The notes under the pieces are model-generated. The model was not told the DNA's origin, made no database searches, and was given only the letters and a program-made list of their open reading frames with translations. This document shows positions 1 through 8,309 of a DNA stretch of 10,603 nucleotides, in pieces (position 1 is the first letter of the stretch; every line of letters begins with the position of its first letter). The stretch is from an uncultured Bacteroidales bacterium. Its GTDB lineage: Bacteria; Bacteroidota; Bacteroidia; Bacteroidales; UBA932. The translations under genes were made by a program, and so were the position numbers. The DNA lies in contig CAMHRD010000016.1 in NCBI GenBank assembly GCA_946187365.1, forward strand, positions 1-10,603. The letters run 5' to 3'.

Positions 1-248
1 TTGATGAGGTCATAGTCCCCTACCCTTACAACCTTACCCTCCGCAGGGAGTTCTGCGGTGAGGGTTTTAATGATAGAACTCTTGCCGCTTCCCACTCTTC
101 CCACAATGTAGAGAAGTTCTCCGCTTTTGACGGTAAAGGATACGTCTGAGAGGATTAGGTTACCCTCATTTTTGATATCGGCTCCCTGAAGTTCTACCAA
201 AGGTAGAGCGGATGCCGTAATAAATCCGTTTTCTCTATTTTGTGGCAT
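1..248 (-). CDS. ftsE: FtsE-like ABC transporter ATP-binding protein, partial (N-terminal 82 residues)
   Basis: This is the N-terminal part of an ABC-type ATPase that continues past the left edge. Reading the minus strand from the ATG at 248 gives a short leader, then a strand region ending LILSDVSFTVKSGELLYIVG. A clear Walker A motif, GRVGSGKSS, follows at about residues 50-58. The order 'hydrophobic-LSDV-F-V-GE-Y-VGR-GSGKSS-KTL' resembles the FtsE proteins of Bacteroidota, which pair with the membrane protein FtsX and control peptidoglycan hydrolases at division. That assignment rests on remembered family similarity. The Walker B, signature and Q-loop regions lie outside the window, so another small ABC ATPase remains possible. 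The gene is divergent from the TPR gene, with 54 bp between start codons. Confidence 0.75.
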   Translation of the reverse strand, partial: MPQNRENGFITASALPLVELQGADIKNEGNLILSDVSFTVKSGELLYIVGRVGSGKSSIIKTLTAELPAEGKVVRVGDYDLI

Positions 249-277
249 AATTTTCTCAGCAAAAAATTGAATTTTTA

Positions 278-285
278 CAAAGTTA
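278..285 (-). promoter_or_regulatory. Possible -7 promoter element for the ftsE-like gene
   Basis: The minus strand reads TAACTTTG, an exact match to the Bacteroidota -7 consensus TAnnTTTG. It lies about 30 bp upstream of the ftsE-like start codon, a sensible distance for a short leader. No convincing TTTG -33 element is found 19-21 bp further upstream, so this is a weak call. No equally good element was found for the divergent TPR gene in this gap. Confidence 0.35.
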
Positions 286-302
286 AACTTTTTTGGACAG
301 AA

Positions 303-3191
303 ATGCGTACAACCGGATATGTTAAGGGGATTTTGAGCCTGTTTGCGGGGGTTTTCCTCTGCTTTTCCACTCTGTGGGGACAGGGATACCAGCAAAGTTA
401 CAATGAGGCAATGCAGCTCTACCGCAACAAGATGTACCAGAACGCACTGGCATCTTTCAATAAAACTATCGGGATAATGGAGAAGGAGGGGGCCGTCTCT
501 CAGCTGGATAAAGCGCTGGGGTACAAGCTGCTCTGTCAGATTTATTTAAAACATCAGAATCTGGAGAGGCAGATTGAAGAGTATCTTCAGAAGTACCCTT
601 CCTCTACGGTTGCCTCCAGCGTTCGGCTTAAAGGAGCCTCATATATCTCAGACAAAGGAGATTACAACGGTGCTCTGAAACTGCTTGAGGGGATGGAATC
701 TTCAGACATTGAAAAGCAGGAGAGGGACGAGTTCTACTACCGCAAGGGTGTCTGCCTTATGAAAGTGCCTGAGTATGATATGGCTATGGAGAATCTCTCC
801 AAGGTTGGCAGGGGCAGCGAGTATTACTATGAGAGCCGCTATTTTATGGGGTACATAGAGTACACGGTGAAGGAGTTTGAGGAGGCTGTTCCTTACTTTA
901 CGGAGAGTTCCAGAAGCAGCAAGTTTGCTCTGAGCAGCCAGTCATATATTCTTCAGTGCCGCTTTATGCTAAAGGATTACAAGTATGTAACAGATTATGG
1001 GCCTGCGCTTTACAATAAGTTGGACGGTGAGGAGAAGATACGTGTTGCAAGAATAATCTCAGAGTCTTACTATGCTCTTGGAGAGAGCGCTCTGGCTGAG
1101 AAATACTTTAAAAATTACTCTAACGCACTCAAGGGAGAGAGCCGCACGGATACCTTCTACTCTGCTCTAATATCCTACTCCTTAAAGAATTACAATGATG
1201 CAGCGGAGAAGTTTGAGAGGATGCTTAAGGGTGGAGTCAAAGACTCTCTGGCTCAGAATGCCTACTACCGTCTGGCTAAGTGTTACCTGGAGAGGAAGGA
1301 CAAAGTATCTGCATACGAGGCGTTTGAGATGGCATCTGTAATGAACTGGAACCCTGGCATTAAGGAGGATGCTGCATTCAACGGCGCAAAGCTTGCCTTT
1401 GATCTCTACGGAAAGGGAAACAAACTCTACGATTACCTTGCAACATATAATGTAGGTACTGAGAAAAAGGATGAGGTTTACAGTTACATTGCAACTAACT
1501 CTCTGATAGACCGCAAGTACGAGAAGGCTATTGAGGCGCTTTTGAAAATTACCAATATGACGGCTGCAGATATGGGGAACCTAAAGAAGGCCTACTTCTT
1601 CCGTGGTGTGGAACTGCTGGAGGAGGGACGCTATCCCCTTGCAGAAGAGTATCTTGGAAACGCTACGGATGACCGTGACGTTAACCGCCAGCTGAGCAAC
1701 CTTGCAAGTTTTTACCTTGCGGAGGCCCTCTTCCGCCAGGAGAAATACTCTCAGTCTCTGGGAATTCTGGAGCAGGTCCAGTCTGACGGGCGCTTTAAGA
1801 CAAGTGCAGAGTACCCTGTCTCTTTCTTTAATTCCGGGTATGATAACTTTAGATTAAAGCAGTTGGACAAGGCCGTTAAGGACTTTGAAAAGTACCTTTC
1901 ACTTACCTCATCCAAAGGTGATTACGCACTGGAGAGCAAACTGAGAATTGCAGACTGCAAGTTTATGCAGAGAGACTTTAAGGCGGCCTCCTCTCTCTAT
2001 GACGAGGTGGCAAGGTATACCTCTTCACAGTCATTATATGCGCCTCTGCAATCCGCTATTGCACAGGGACTTTTACAGAACAACAAAAAGAAGATAGAGA
2101 TCCTCGGCAGCATAACCTCCGTAAATTACAGTTCTGCAGAGCACTACACGGAGGCACTCTATGAGTTGGGACGTACCTATCTTCAGACTAATAACAACTC
2201 ACTAGCAAAGACCACCTTTAAGAGACTGCTCAATGACGCTCCTGACAACAGGTTCTACTATAAGGCATTGCTGGAACTTGGAATGATGGCCTCCAACGAG
2301 AAGAACTTCTCAGAGGCTAAAGATTACTACAAAAAAGTTGTGGAGCAAAGCCCGGTAAAGGAGGAGCAACAGACTGCGCTCAATGCTCTGGAGAATATCT
2401 ATCAGGCGGAGAATAAGCCGGAGGAGTTTTTGGCTTACGCTGCAGATAAGGATGTTACGGGAGAGACAGAGGAGGAGAAGGAGAGGTTCATCTTCAACTC
2501 TGCGGAGCAGATTTACCTATCCGAAAAGTATGAGGCGGCGGCCTCAGCTCTGGAGAAATTTATGGAAAGGTTCCCTCAGAGTAAGAATATGGATAGAGCA
2601 ATCTACTATCTGGCAGACAGTTACACCAAGTGCGGAGAGTACGCAAAGGCGGCTGGCATATACGGAATGCTGGAGACTCTGGCGACGGATGTTGCTCATA
2701 AAGAGAGCTATGCAATGCGTAAGATAGAACTGCTCTACAAGGCGGAAGAGTTCAACAAAACCGTTTTGGAAGCGTCATCATTTATAGAGAAGTACTCTAA
2801 TGAGGAGGCTCGTAGGAAAGCACTCTACTACAAGGGGAAATCTCTGTGGGAAGAGGGAGAGAGAGAAGATGCAGTGGAGGCGTTGGAAGATGTGGCAGAA
2901 AACCCTAAGGATGAGATGGGTGCAGAGGCCGCCTATCTGCTCATTAAGGATGCTTTTGACAGCGGAAACTTTGATAAGGTGGAGACGCTGGTATTTGCTC
3001 TGAGCGAGCAGAAGACGGGTGAAAGGTTCTATCTGGCAAAGAGTTACCTGCTGCTGGGAGACTCCTACCTGGAGAAGGGAGACAAAGAGGGAGCAAAGCA
3101 GGTTTACCAGAGCATCTACAAGTCATATAACGGACAGGGTGATATAAAAGCGGTGGCTAAAAGTAAGATGGAAGCTATCGGGAAGAAATAG
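303..3191 (+). CDS. Secreted tetratricopeptide-repeat (TPR) protein
   Basis: A large, almost entirely helical repeat protein of 962 residues. From the ATG at 303 it has a signal peptide: basic start MRTTGYVK, hydrophobic stretch about 9-24, and likely cleavage G26|Q27. This start is preferred over an in-frame TTG at 240, which would put 21 extra residues before the signal peptide and overlap the divergent ftsE-like gene. After the signal peptide there are at least twelve TPR-like helix pairs along the whole length. Examples are YYRLAKCYLERKDKVSAYEA, YLAEALFRQEKYSQSLGILE and YYLADSYTKCGEYAKAAGIY. They resemble the sel1/CpoB/BamD style of periplasmic TPR scaffolds. No enzymatic domain is visible. 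A beta-barrel gene follows 21 bp downstream, so a role as a periplasmic adaptor at the outer membrane is inferred. The family's precise function is not known to me. Confidence 0.85.
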   Translation: MRTTGYVKGILSLFAGVFLCFSTLWGQGYQQSYNEAMQLYRNKMYQNALASFNKTIGIMEKEGAVSQLDKALGYKLLCQIYLKHQNLERQIEEYLQKYPSSTVASSVRLKGASYISDKGDYNGALKLLEGMESSDIEKQERDEFYYRKGVCLMKVPEYDMAMENLSKVGRGSEYYYESRYFMGYIEYTVKEFEEAVPYFTESSRSSKFALSSQSYILQCRFMLKDYKYVTDYGPALYNKLDGEEKIRVARIISESYYALGESALAEKYFKNYSNALKGESRTDTFYSALISYSLKNYNDAAEKFERMLKGGVKDSLAQNAYYRLAKCYLERKDKVSAYEAFEMASVMNWNPGIKEDAAFNGAKLAFDLYGKGNKLYDYLATYNVGTEKKDEVYSYIATNSLIDRKYEKAIEALLKITNMTAADMGNLKKAYFFRGVELLEEGRYPLAEEYLGNATDDRDVNRQLSNLASFYLAEALFRQEKYSQSLGILEQVQSDGRFKTSAEYPVSFFNSGYDNFRLKQLDKAVKDFEKYLSLTSSKGDYALESKLRIADCKFMQRDFKAASSLYDEVARYTSSQSLYAPLQSAIAQGLLQNNKKKIEILGSITSVNYSSAEHYTEALYELGRTYLQTNNNSLAKTTFKRLLNDAPDNRFYYKALLELGMMASNEKNFSEAKDYYKKVVEQSPVKEEQQTALNALENIYQAENKPEEFLAYAADKDVTGETEEEKERFIFNSAEQIYLSEKYEAAASALEKFMERFPQSKNMDRAIYYLADSYTKCGEYAKAAGIYGMLETLATDVAHKESYAMRKIELLYKAEEFNKTVLEASSFIEKYSNEEARRKALYYKGKSLWEEGEREDAVEALEDVAENPKDEMGAEAAYLLIKDAFDSGNFDKVETLVFALSEQKTGERFYLAKSYLLLGDSYLEKGDKEGAKQVYQSIYKSYNGQGDIKAVAKSKMEAIGKK

Positions 3192-3212
3192 GAATAATAA
3201 AGTTTTAAAGAT

Positions 3213-5090
3213 ATGAGAAAGAGCAAATTAACCAAAATGACAAAGATTACGGGGGCGTTGTTACTCCTCTTTTTATCAACCTCTTTCCTCTCTGCCCAGA
3301 ACGGCAGAGTTGAGGTAACCAAAGACTTTAACACGGATCTTACCGGTGCAAAAAAGGGAACAATGAAGATAGATTTCTCAGACACTCTGAGAAACTTCAA
3401 CCTCAATATGAAGTACAAAATTTTGGAGAGGCAGATGAGGGACCTCTACTCCTTCACCCCTACCCCTTCTGCAAATATCTCATCTACAAAGGCTGCCGAG
3501 ACTCCGGAGTTTGCCGCTAAGATTGGACTGGGTCTCCCGATGGCTCCATCGTTCGGATTCTACTACCAGCCAACCTTTGCCTCACTTAACACAGATGCCA
3601 CCAACCTGCTGACTCTCAAGGCAAACTATGACGGCTACTATGGGAAGGCACGCCTTGCAGGAACGGGAGATAACGGCATGGTTCGCACGTATAAGGATAA
3701 GACCAAGGCCTACAGCAACAAGGCGGGAGTGAGTGCTGCTTATACCACCCTATGGTCTGACGGCCAGGTAGATGCGGAGGCCTTCTACAACCGCGGGCAC
3801 TACACCTATTACGGAGTGAACTGGTCATACTATGTTAATGATTATAATACGGCAGAGAATCTTGCTCTGCTCAGCAGCAAGAGCTATCTGAAAGACAACC
3901 AGTCTCACACATACAACCAGGTGGGTGTGAAGGTGGAGGCAAAGTCTTCAGACTCTGATAAATATGAGGGAAAGTTCAGATATAACGCTAAACTGTCGGT
4001 GACATATACGGGAGATGATGCAAAGTTTGGACTGATTAGCGAGAATACACATTTCAAGTACAGTACGGACAGAAAGGAGAGCCTCATTAAGGCAAGCGTT
4101 GAGGCTGGCCCTACCATTGGGAAATACTCTATGGTTACCGTTGGGGTAAACTCTGAGAGTTCCTTATTCTCAGGCAATTTTGGAGACAAGTATAACTTCT
4201 CTCTGTTGGATGGTTCTATAGTTTACAGACTCAGAAGAGAGAAACTCTCTATGGATTTGGGAGCAAAAGTCAGCTTCAACTTCAACAACAAGAGCGGCAC
4301 GGACAAGTACCACCACTACATATTCCCTAAGGTCTCAATACTTTACGAGATGACAGAGGGTGCAACCTGGGGCTATCTGAACGCAGACGGCGGCAACGAC
4401 ATTAACAGTTACGCCTCACTTTTGGAAAGATGCCCTTATATTTATCCGCTCATAGATATCAGGGAGAGCAGTACCCCTGTTGAGGTAAAAGCCGGAATTA
4501 AGGGTATTGAAGGGGGAAATTTCAGCTATAATTTCTATATGGGAGGAGCATACCGCAAGGGACTGCTCCAGTTCTACGGAAATCCTATAAATGCAGTCTA
4601 CTCAAATCACGTGGAGTTTAACCTGGGTTTCCAGACAGATTACAAGATGCGCGGATTTGCTGCGGGAGCGGGAGCCAAGTACTCCTTCTACTCTGACGGA
4701 AAGATGTACCGCGGTTTTGTGCAAAATATTTCCGGTGCGGAGATAACTGACGCCACGGTAGAAAACAGGGTAGCAAAGTGCAAACCTGCGGGCTATCCGC
4801 CGTTTGAAGCAAACCTCTATGCGGAGTGGAATTGGGATGAGAAATTATTTATTGGTGCAACCCTCTACGGAAGGAGCAAAACCATGGCCACTCCGTTCAC
4901 CCAGTGGGCAGACAGAACACAGAAGTATAAAGCGTATGCAAACCTCTCATTATATGCACAATACGCCATAAATGACAACATCACCGCATACGCCTTTGCA
5001 GGTAACCTTCTGAACAAGGATATCATCAACTACGGAATGTATGTAGAAAAGGGCATAAACGGGGGTCTCGGAGTCTTGATTAAGTTCTGA
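3213..5090 (+). CDS. Outer-membrane beta-barrel protein (TonB-receptor-like barrel without plug)
   Basis: A 625-residue exported protein. Its signal peptide has a basic region MRKSKLTKMTK, a hydrophobic core at about 12-26, and likely cleavage A28|Q29. A second in-frame ATG at 3237 (M9) would also leave a functional signal peptide. The rest is dominated by alternating, Tyr- and Gly-rich strands (for example KANYDGYYGKARLAG and FSYNFYMGGAYRKGLLQFYG), typical of outer-membrane barrels. The last strand ends GGLGVLIKF, with the terminal Phe expected for BAM-dependent insertion. The segment NLLNKDIINYGMYVEKG resembles the end of TonB-dependent receptors. However, no TonB box or plug domain is recognisable, and the protein is short for a full receptor. 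It is very probably co-transcribed with the TPR gene. Substrate and function are unknown; a porin or an export/assembly barrel are both possible. Confidence 0.8.
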   Translation: MRKSKLTKMTKITGALLLLFLSTSFLSAQNGRVEVTKDFNTDLTGAKKGTMKIDFSDTLRNFNLNMKYKILERQMRDLYSFTPTPSANISSTKAAETPEFAAKIGLGLPMAPSFGFYYQPTFASLNTDATNLLTLKANYDGYYGKARLAGTGDNGMVRTYKDKTKAYSNKAGVSAAYTTLWSDGQVDAEAFYNRGHYTYYGVNWSYYVNDYNTAENLALLSSKSYLKDNQSHTYNQVGVKVEAKSSDSDKYEGKFRYNAKLSVTYTGDDAKFGLISENTHFKYSTDRKESLIKASVEAGPTIGKYSMVTVGVNSESSLFSGNFGDKYNFSLLDGSIVYRLRREKLSMDLGAKVSFNFNNKSGTDKYHHYIFPKVSILYEMTEGATWGYLNADGGNDINSYASLLERCPYIYPLIDIRESSTPVEVKAGIKGIEGGNFSYNFYMGGAYRKGLLQFYGNPINAVYSNHVEFNLGFQTDYKMRGFAAGAGAKYSFYSDGKMYRGFVQNISGAEITDATVENRVAKCKPAGYPPFEANLYAEWNWDEKLFIGATLYGRSKTMATPFTQWADRTQKYKAYANLSLYAQYAINDNITAYAFAGNLLNKDIINYGMYVEKGINGGLGVLIKF

Positions 5091-5106
5091 TTTTTTCTTA
5101 AATTTG
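5075..5106 (+). promoter_or_regulatory. Bacteroidota-type promoter for gyrB operon
   Basis: The -7 element TAAATTTG at 5099-5106 is an exact match to the consensus TAnnTTTG. CTTG at 5075-5078 matches three of four bases of the -33 TTTG, with a 20-bp spacer, inside the usual 19-21 bp. The -33 element lies within the last codons of the barrel gene. Transcription would start around 5112-5115, giving a leader of about 15 nt before the gyrB ATG at 5129. The leader is A/T rich (ATTTAGAAAAAA) and lacks a Shine-Dalgarno motif, as is usual in this phylum. Confidence 0.7.
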
Positions 5107-5128
5107 CTAGGATTTAATTTAGAAAAAA

Positions 5129-7120
5129 ATGAGCGAAAAAGAGATGAAAGCGAATGCAGCCGGCGAGAGTTACAATGCCGAAAGCATTCAGGTTCTTGAA
5201 GGATTGGAGGCCGTTAGAAAACGTCCTTCCATGTACATTGGAGATATTGGAGAGAGAGGTTTGCATCACCTGGTCTATGAGGTTGTAGATAATTCAATAG
5301 ATGAGGCACTTGCAGGGTACTGTAACAACATATCAGTAGTTATCAATGAGGACAACTCAATTACCGTAAGCGATAACGGACGTGGAATTCCAACGGGAAT
5401 GCATGAGAAAGAGCACCGCAGCGCCCTTGAGGTTGTGCTTACAATTCTCCACGCAGGAGGTAAGTTCAACAAGGGAAGTTACAAAGTATCAGGAGGTTTG
5501 CATGGTGTGGGCGTATCCTGCGTGAATGCCCTCTCCACCCATCTGAAGGCAGAGATTCACAGAGAGGGAAAGATCTTTGTGCAGGAATACTCTAAGGGAA
5601 AGCCAATTACAGATGTTAAGGTAGTTGGCGAGGCTTCAGATACCGGAACAATCATCACCTTCTCACCGGATCCTGAGATATTTACCCTTACCACCGTTTA
5701 CAACTATGACACCCTTGCAGCAAGGCTCCGAGAACTTGCCTTCCTCAACAAGAAGGTGCGCTTAACCCTTACAGACAAGCGAGTTAAAGAGAAAGGAGAT
5801 GACGGTATTGAAAGGCCTGTAGAGAAAACGGAGGTCTTCTACTCTGAGGAGGGTCTGAAGGAGTTTGTGGCTTATCTCGATGGTAACCGTACCCATCTGA
5901 CTGAAACCCCTATCTACCTGGAGACGGATAAGACCGGCATACCTATCGAGATAGCAATGCAATACAACACAGAGTACAGTGAGAACGTGCACTCTTACGT
6001 AAACAATATCAACACTATAGAGGGCGGTACTCACCTCACCGGCTTCCGCGGCGGTCTCACCTCCACTCTTAAGAGCTATGCAGAAAAGCAGGGGCTTTTA
6101 AAGAACGCTAAGGTTGAGATTTCTCCCGATGATTTCCGTGAGGGTCTTACAGCGGTTATCTCCGTTAAGGTTGCAGAGCCTCAGTTTGAGGGCCAGACCA
6201 AGACCAAGCTGGGAAATGCAGAGGTGCGCTCCGCTGTAAGCAAGGCGGTTAGCGAGGTGCTGGAGAACTATCTGGAGGAGAATCCTAAAGAGGCCAAAAA
6301 GATTGTAGATAAGGTTATTCTGGCAGCTCAGGCAAGACAGGCTGCAAGAAAGGCCCGTGAGATGGTGCAGAGAAAGAGCGGTATGAGCGGAGTGGGAATG
6401 CCGGATAAACTGGCAGACTGCTCAGACAGAGATCCCGCTAAGTGTGAGCTATTTATCGTGGAGGGAGATTCTGCAGGCGGTACTGCAAAAGAGGGCCGTA
6501 ACCGTCAGTATCAGGCAGTCCTTCCGTTGAGAGGTAAGATCCTCAACGTGGAGAAGGCTATGGAACACAGAGTGTTTGACAGTGACACCATCCGCAATAT
6601 CTACACCGCTCTGGGCGTTACAATAGGTACTGAGGAAGACAGCAAGGCGCTTAACCTCAGCAAGTTGAGATACCACAAGATTATCATTATGGCAGATGCG
6701 GATGTGGACGGTGCGCACATTACCACGCTGATTCTCACCTTCTTCTTCCGTTATATGATAGATCTGATTAAGAACGGATACGTTTACTGCGCCGCTCCTC
6801 CACTCTACAAAATTGAGAAGAAGAGCCAGAAAGATCCTAAGCCAAACTACTGCTGGTCTGACGAGGAGAAAGATAAGATTGTTGAGCAGTTGGGCGGTAT
6901 AAACAGCGTTAGAATACAGCGTTACAAAGGTTTGGGTGAGATGAGTCAGGATCAGTTGGCAGATACCACTATGGATCCTGCTAACAGAGTTCTTAGAAAA
7001 GTTTACATTGAAAATGCAGCGGAGGCTGACAGAATATTCTCTATGCTTATGGGTGACGATGTTCCGCCAAGAAGAGAGTTTATTGAGCAGCACGCAAAAT
7101 ACGCAAACATAGATGCATAG
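5129..7120 (+). CDS. gyrB: DNA gyrase subunit B
   Basis: This is the ATPase subunit of the type IIA topoisomerase that introduces negative supercoils as a GyrA2B2 complex. At 663 residues it is complete. The GHKL ATPase domain has E51 and N55 in HHLVYEVVDNSIDEA, D82 in SDNGRGIPTG, the lid motif GGLHGVGVS at 122-130, and the QTK loop at 356-358 (QTKTKLGN). The TOPRIM domain follows with EGDSAGG at 445-451, PLRGKILNVEKA, and metal-binding DADVD at 523-527. It closes with the conserved QRYKGLGEM and MGDDVPPRREFIEQHA tail. It lacks the roughly 165-residue insert of the 804-residue E. coli protein, as expected outside the gamma-proteobacteria. The tail and the MYIGD start favour GyrB over ParE. 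It has its own promoter and heads an operon, overlapping the peptidase gene by 8 nt. Confidence 0.95.
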   Translation: MSEKEMKANAAGESYNAESIQVLEGLEAVRKRPSMYIGDIGERGLHHLVYEVVDNSIDEALAGYCNNISVVINEDNSITVSDNGRGIPTGMHEKEHRSALEVVLTILHAGGKFNKGSYKVSGGLHGVGVSCVNALSTHLKAEIHREGKIFVQEYSKGKPITDVKVVGEASDTGTIITFSPDPEIFTLTTVYNYDTLAARLRELAFLNKKVRLTLTDKRVKEKGDDGIERPVEKTEVFYSEEGLKEFVAYLDGNRTHLTETPIYLETDKTGIPIEIAMQYNTEYSENVHSYVNNINTIEGGTHLTGFRGGLTSTLKSYAEKQGLLKNAKVEISPDDFREGLTAVISVKVAEPQFEGQTKTKLGNAEVRSAVSKAVSEVLENYLEENPKEAKKIVDKVILAAQARQAARKAREMVQRKSGMSGVGMPDKLADCSDRDPAKCELFIVEGDSAGGTAKEGRNRQYQAVLPLRGKILNVEKAMEHRVFDSDTIRNIYTALGVTIGTEEDSKALNLSKLRYHKIIIMADADVDGAHITTLILTFFFRYMIDLIKNGYVYCAAPPLYKIEKKSQKDPKPNYCWSDEEKDKIVEQLGGINSVRIQRYKGLGEMSQDQLADTTMDPANRVLRKVYIENAAEADRIFSMLMGDDVPPRREFIEQHAKYANIDA

Positions 7121-8282
7121 CAAACTTAAATATCTGATATTAGCCCTTTTCTCCCTATTGGTTCTGCTTCCTTCTGAAGCGGACGCCCAGTCCAAACTAG
7201 GCAAACTCTTTGGTAAGAAACAGAAGCAGCCCGTAGAAGAGGAGCAGGAGTATCAGATACCGCTCTATTTACTGCTTCCAAGGCAGTACCTTCATAATAT
7301 AGACTACCTCACCACTACAGGTAACACACTGGATGAGTTTTCCGGAGATATCTTTAATGAGATAGGCTATGTTCCTGAGATTTCCATTCCCCTGCCAAAA
7401 GGCACAAAACCTGAGAGTTACGCCGGTAAGTTCAACCTTAAGGAGTATACCAGGATGGTTCTTGAGACAGAGAAACAGGGAGGTGACGAGGATGATGACG
7501 TAGACTACTCCGAGACTCCTGAGGAGTACAACATCTGGTCAAACGCCTCCATAAATCCATATAACGTAAAGCTTTCAGAGATGAAAGATACGGTAAGGAT
7601 AGATGTAAGCAGTTACACCTCTCCGGGGTACAAGTATGTAACTTCCGAGTTTGGAGGACGTTGGGGGCGTCTGCATGCAGGTATTGACCTTAAGGTCTTT
7701 AAAGGAGATACCATAAGAAGCGCCTTTGACAAAGGTATTGTCAGAATTGTAAAGTTTGACAAGAGAGGCTACGGCAACTATGCCGTAATCAGACATGAGA
7801 ACGGTCTGGAGACACTCTACGGCCATATGAGTAAAGTCATTGTGGCAGAGGGAGATACGCTAAAGGCCGGAGAGGCTGTGGGCCTTGGCGGCAGCACCGG
7901 AAGATCTACCGGACCTCACCTTCACTTTGAACTTCGTTATCTTGGCAACCCTATCAACCCTAGAGATGCTATAGATTTTGACAAGAACAAAATTCTGGAC
8001 AAGACACTGGTTCTGTGCCAGGATAACTTTCAATATCAGAACGTTAAGTACTCCAAGAAATCTAAGAAGGGAAGAAAGGGAAGCGCCAACTACACCAAGG
8101 GCGGGAAGAGCGGCAAGGGCAAGACCAAGTTCCCTTCAGGTGCTAAAGTTATCACCGTCAAGAAGGGTGATACGCTGGGAGGTATTGCAAAGAGATACGG
8201 CACCACCGTTACCAGATTGCAGAAACTCAACGGTATAAGAGGTACTATGATCCGTGCCGGTCAGAAACTCAGAGTTAAATAG
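7113..8282 (+). CDS. Secreted M23/LytM-family peptidase with C-terminal LysM domain
   Basis: A 389-residue exported peptidoglycan hydrolase or hydrolase-like protein. The signal peptide (MHSKLKYLILALFSLLVLL) ends ADA|Q at residues 25/26. A lineage-specific N-terminal region with an acidic patch at about 123-131 follows. The M23 domain (about 165-295) has all expected zinc and catalytic residues: H188 and D192 in HAGID, H238 in YGHMS, and H269/H271 in GPHLHFE. It should therefore be an active metallo-endopeptidase cutting peptide cross-links, rather than a degenerate EnvC/NlpD-type activator. A Lys/Gly/Ser-rich basic linker (about 313-342) joins it to a LysM domain (343-389: KVITVKKGDTLGGIAKRYG...GQKLRVK) that binds glycan. 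The start ATG lies inside the gyrB stop region (ATGCATAG), which suggests translational coupling. Confidence 0.9.
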   Translation: MHSKLKYLILALFSLLVLLPSEADAQSKLGKLFGKKQKQPVEEEQEYQIPLYLLLPRQYLHNIDYLTTTGNTLDEFSGDIFNEIGYVPEISIPLPKGTKPESYAGKFNLKEYTRMVLETEKQGGDEDDDVDYSETPEEYNIWSNASINPYNVKLSEMKDTVRIDVSSYTSPGYKYVTSEFGGRWGRLHAGIDLKVFKGDTIRSAFDKGIVRIVKFDKRGYGNYAVIRHENGLETLYGHMSKVIVAEGDTLKAGEAVGLGGSTGRSTGPHLHFELRYLGNPINPRDAIDFDKNKILDKTLVLCQDNFQYQNVKYSKKSKKGRKGSANYTKGGKSGKGKTKFPSGAKVITVKKGDTLGGIAKRYGTTVTRLQKLNGIRGTMIRAGQKLRVK

Positions 8283-8309
8283 AAAGATAAACAGTTAAAA
8301 TACAACGCA

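Noticed and set aside
240..302. In-frame TTG start adding 21 residues to the TPR protein
   Set aside because: It overlaps the divergent ftsE-like start and would bury the signal peptide behind a non-signal-like extension. The ATG at 303 directly gives a normal signal peptide.
5091..5100. Intrinsic terminator after the barrel gene
   Set aside because: A T-run is present but no stable stem precedes it.
5129..7120. ParE (topoisomerase IV subunit B) instead of GyrB
   Set aside because: The C-terminal MGDDVPPRREFIEQHA tail and the N-terminal RKRPSMYIGD context fit GyrB best. ParE cannot be formally excluded without an alignment.
6449..7204. 251-codon open frame antisense to the end of gyrB
   Set aside because: It covers the conserved TOPRIM region of gyrB and has no recognisable domain or start context.
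8041..8140. Lys/Gly/Ser-rich stretch as a tandem DNA repeat
   Set aside because: The codons vary and no repeat unit is kept. It is a low-complexity protein linker.
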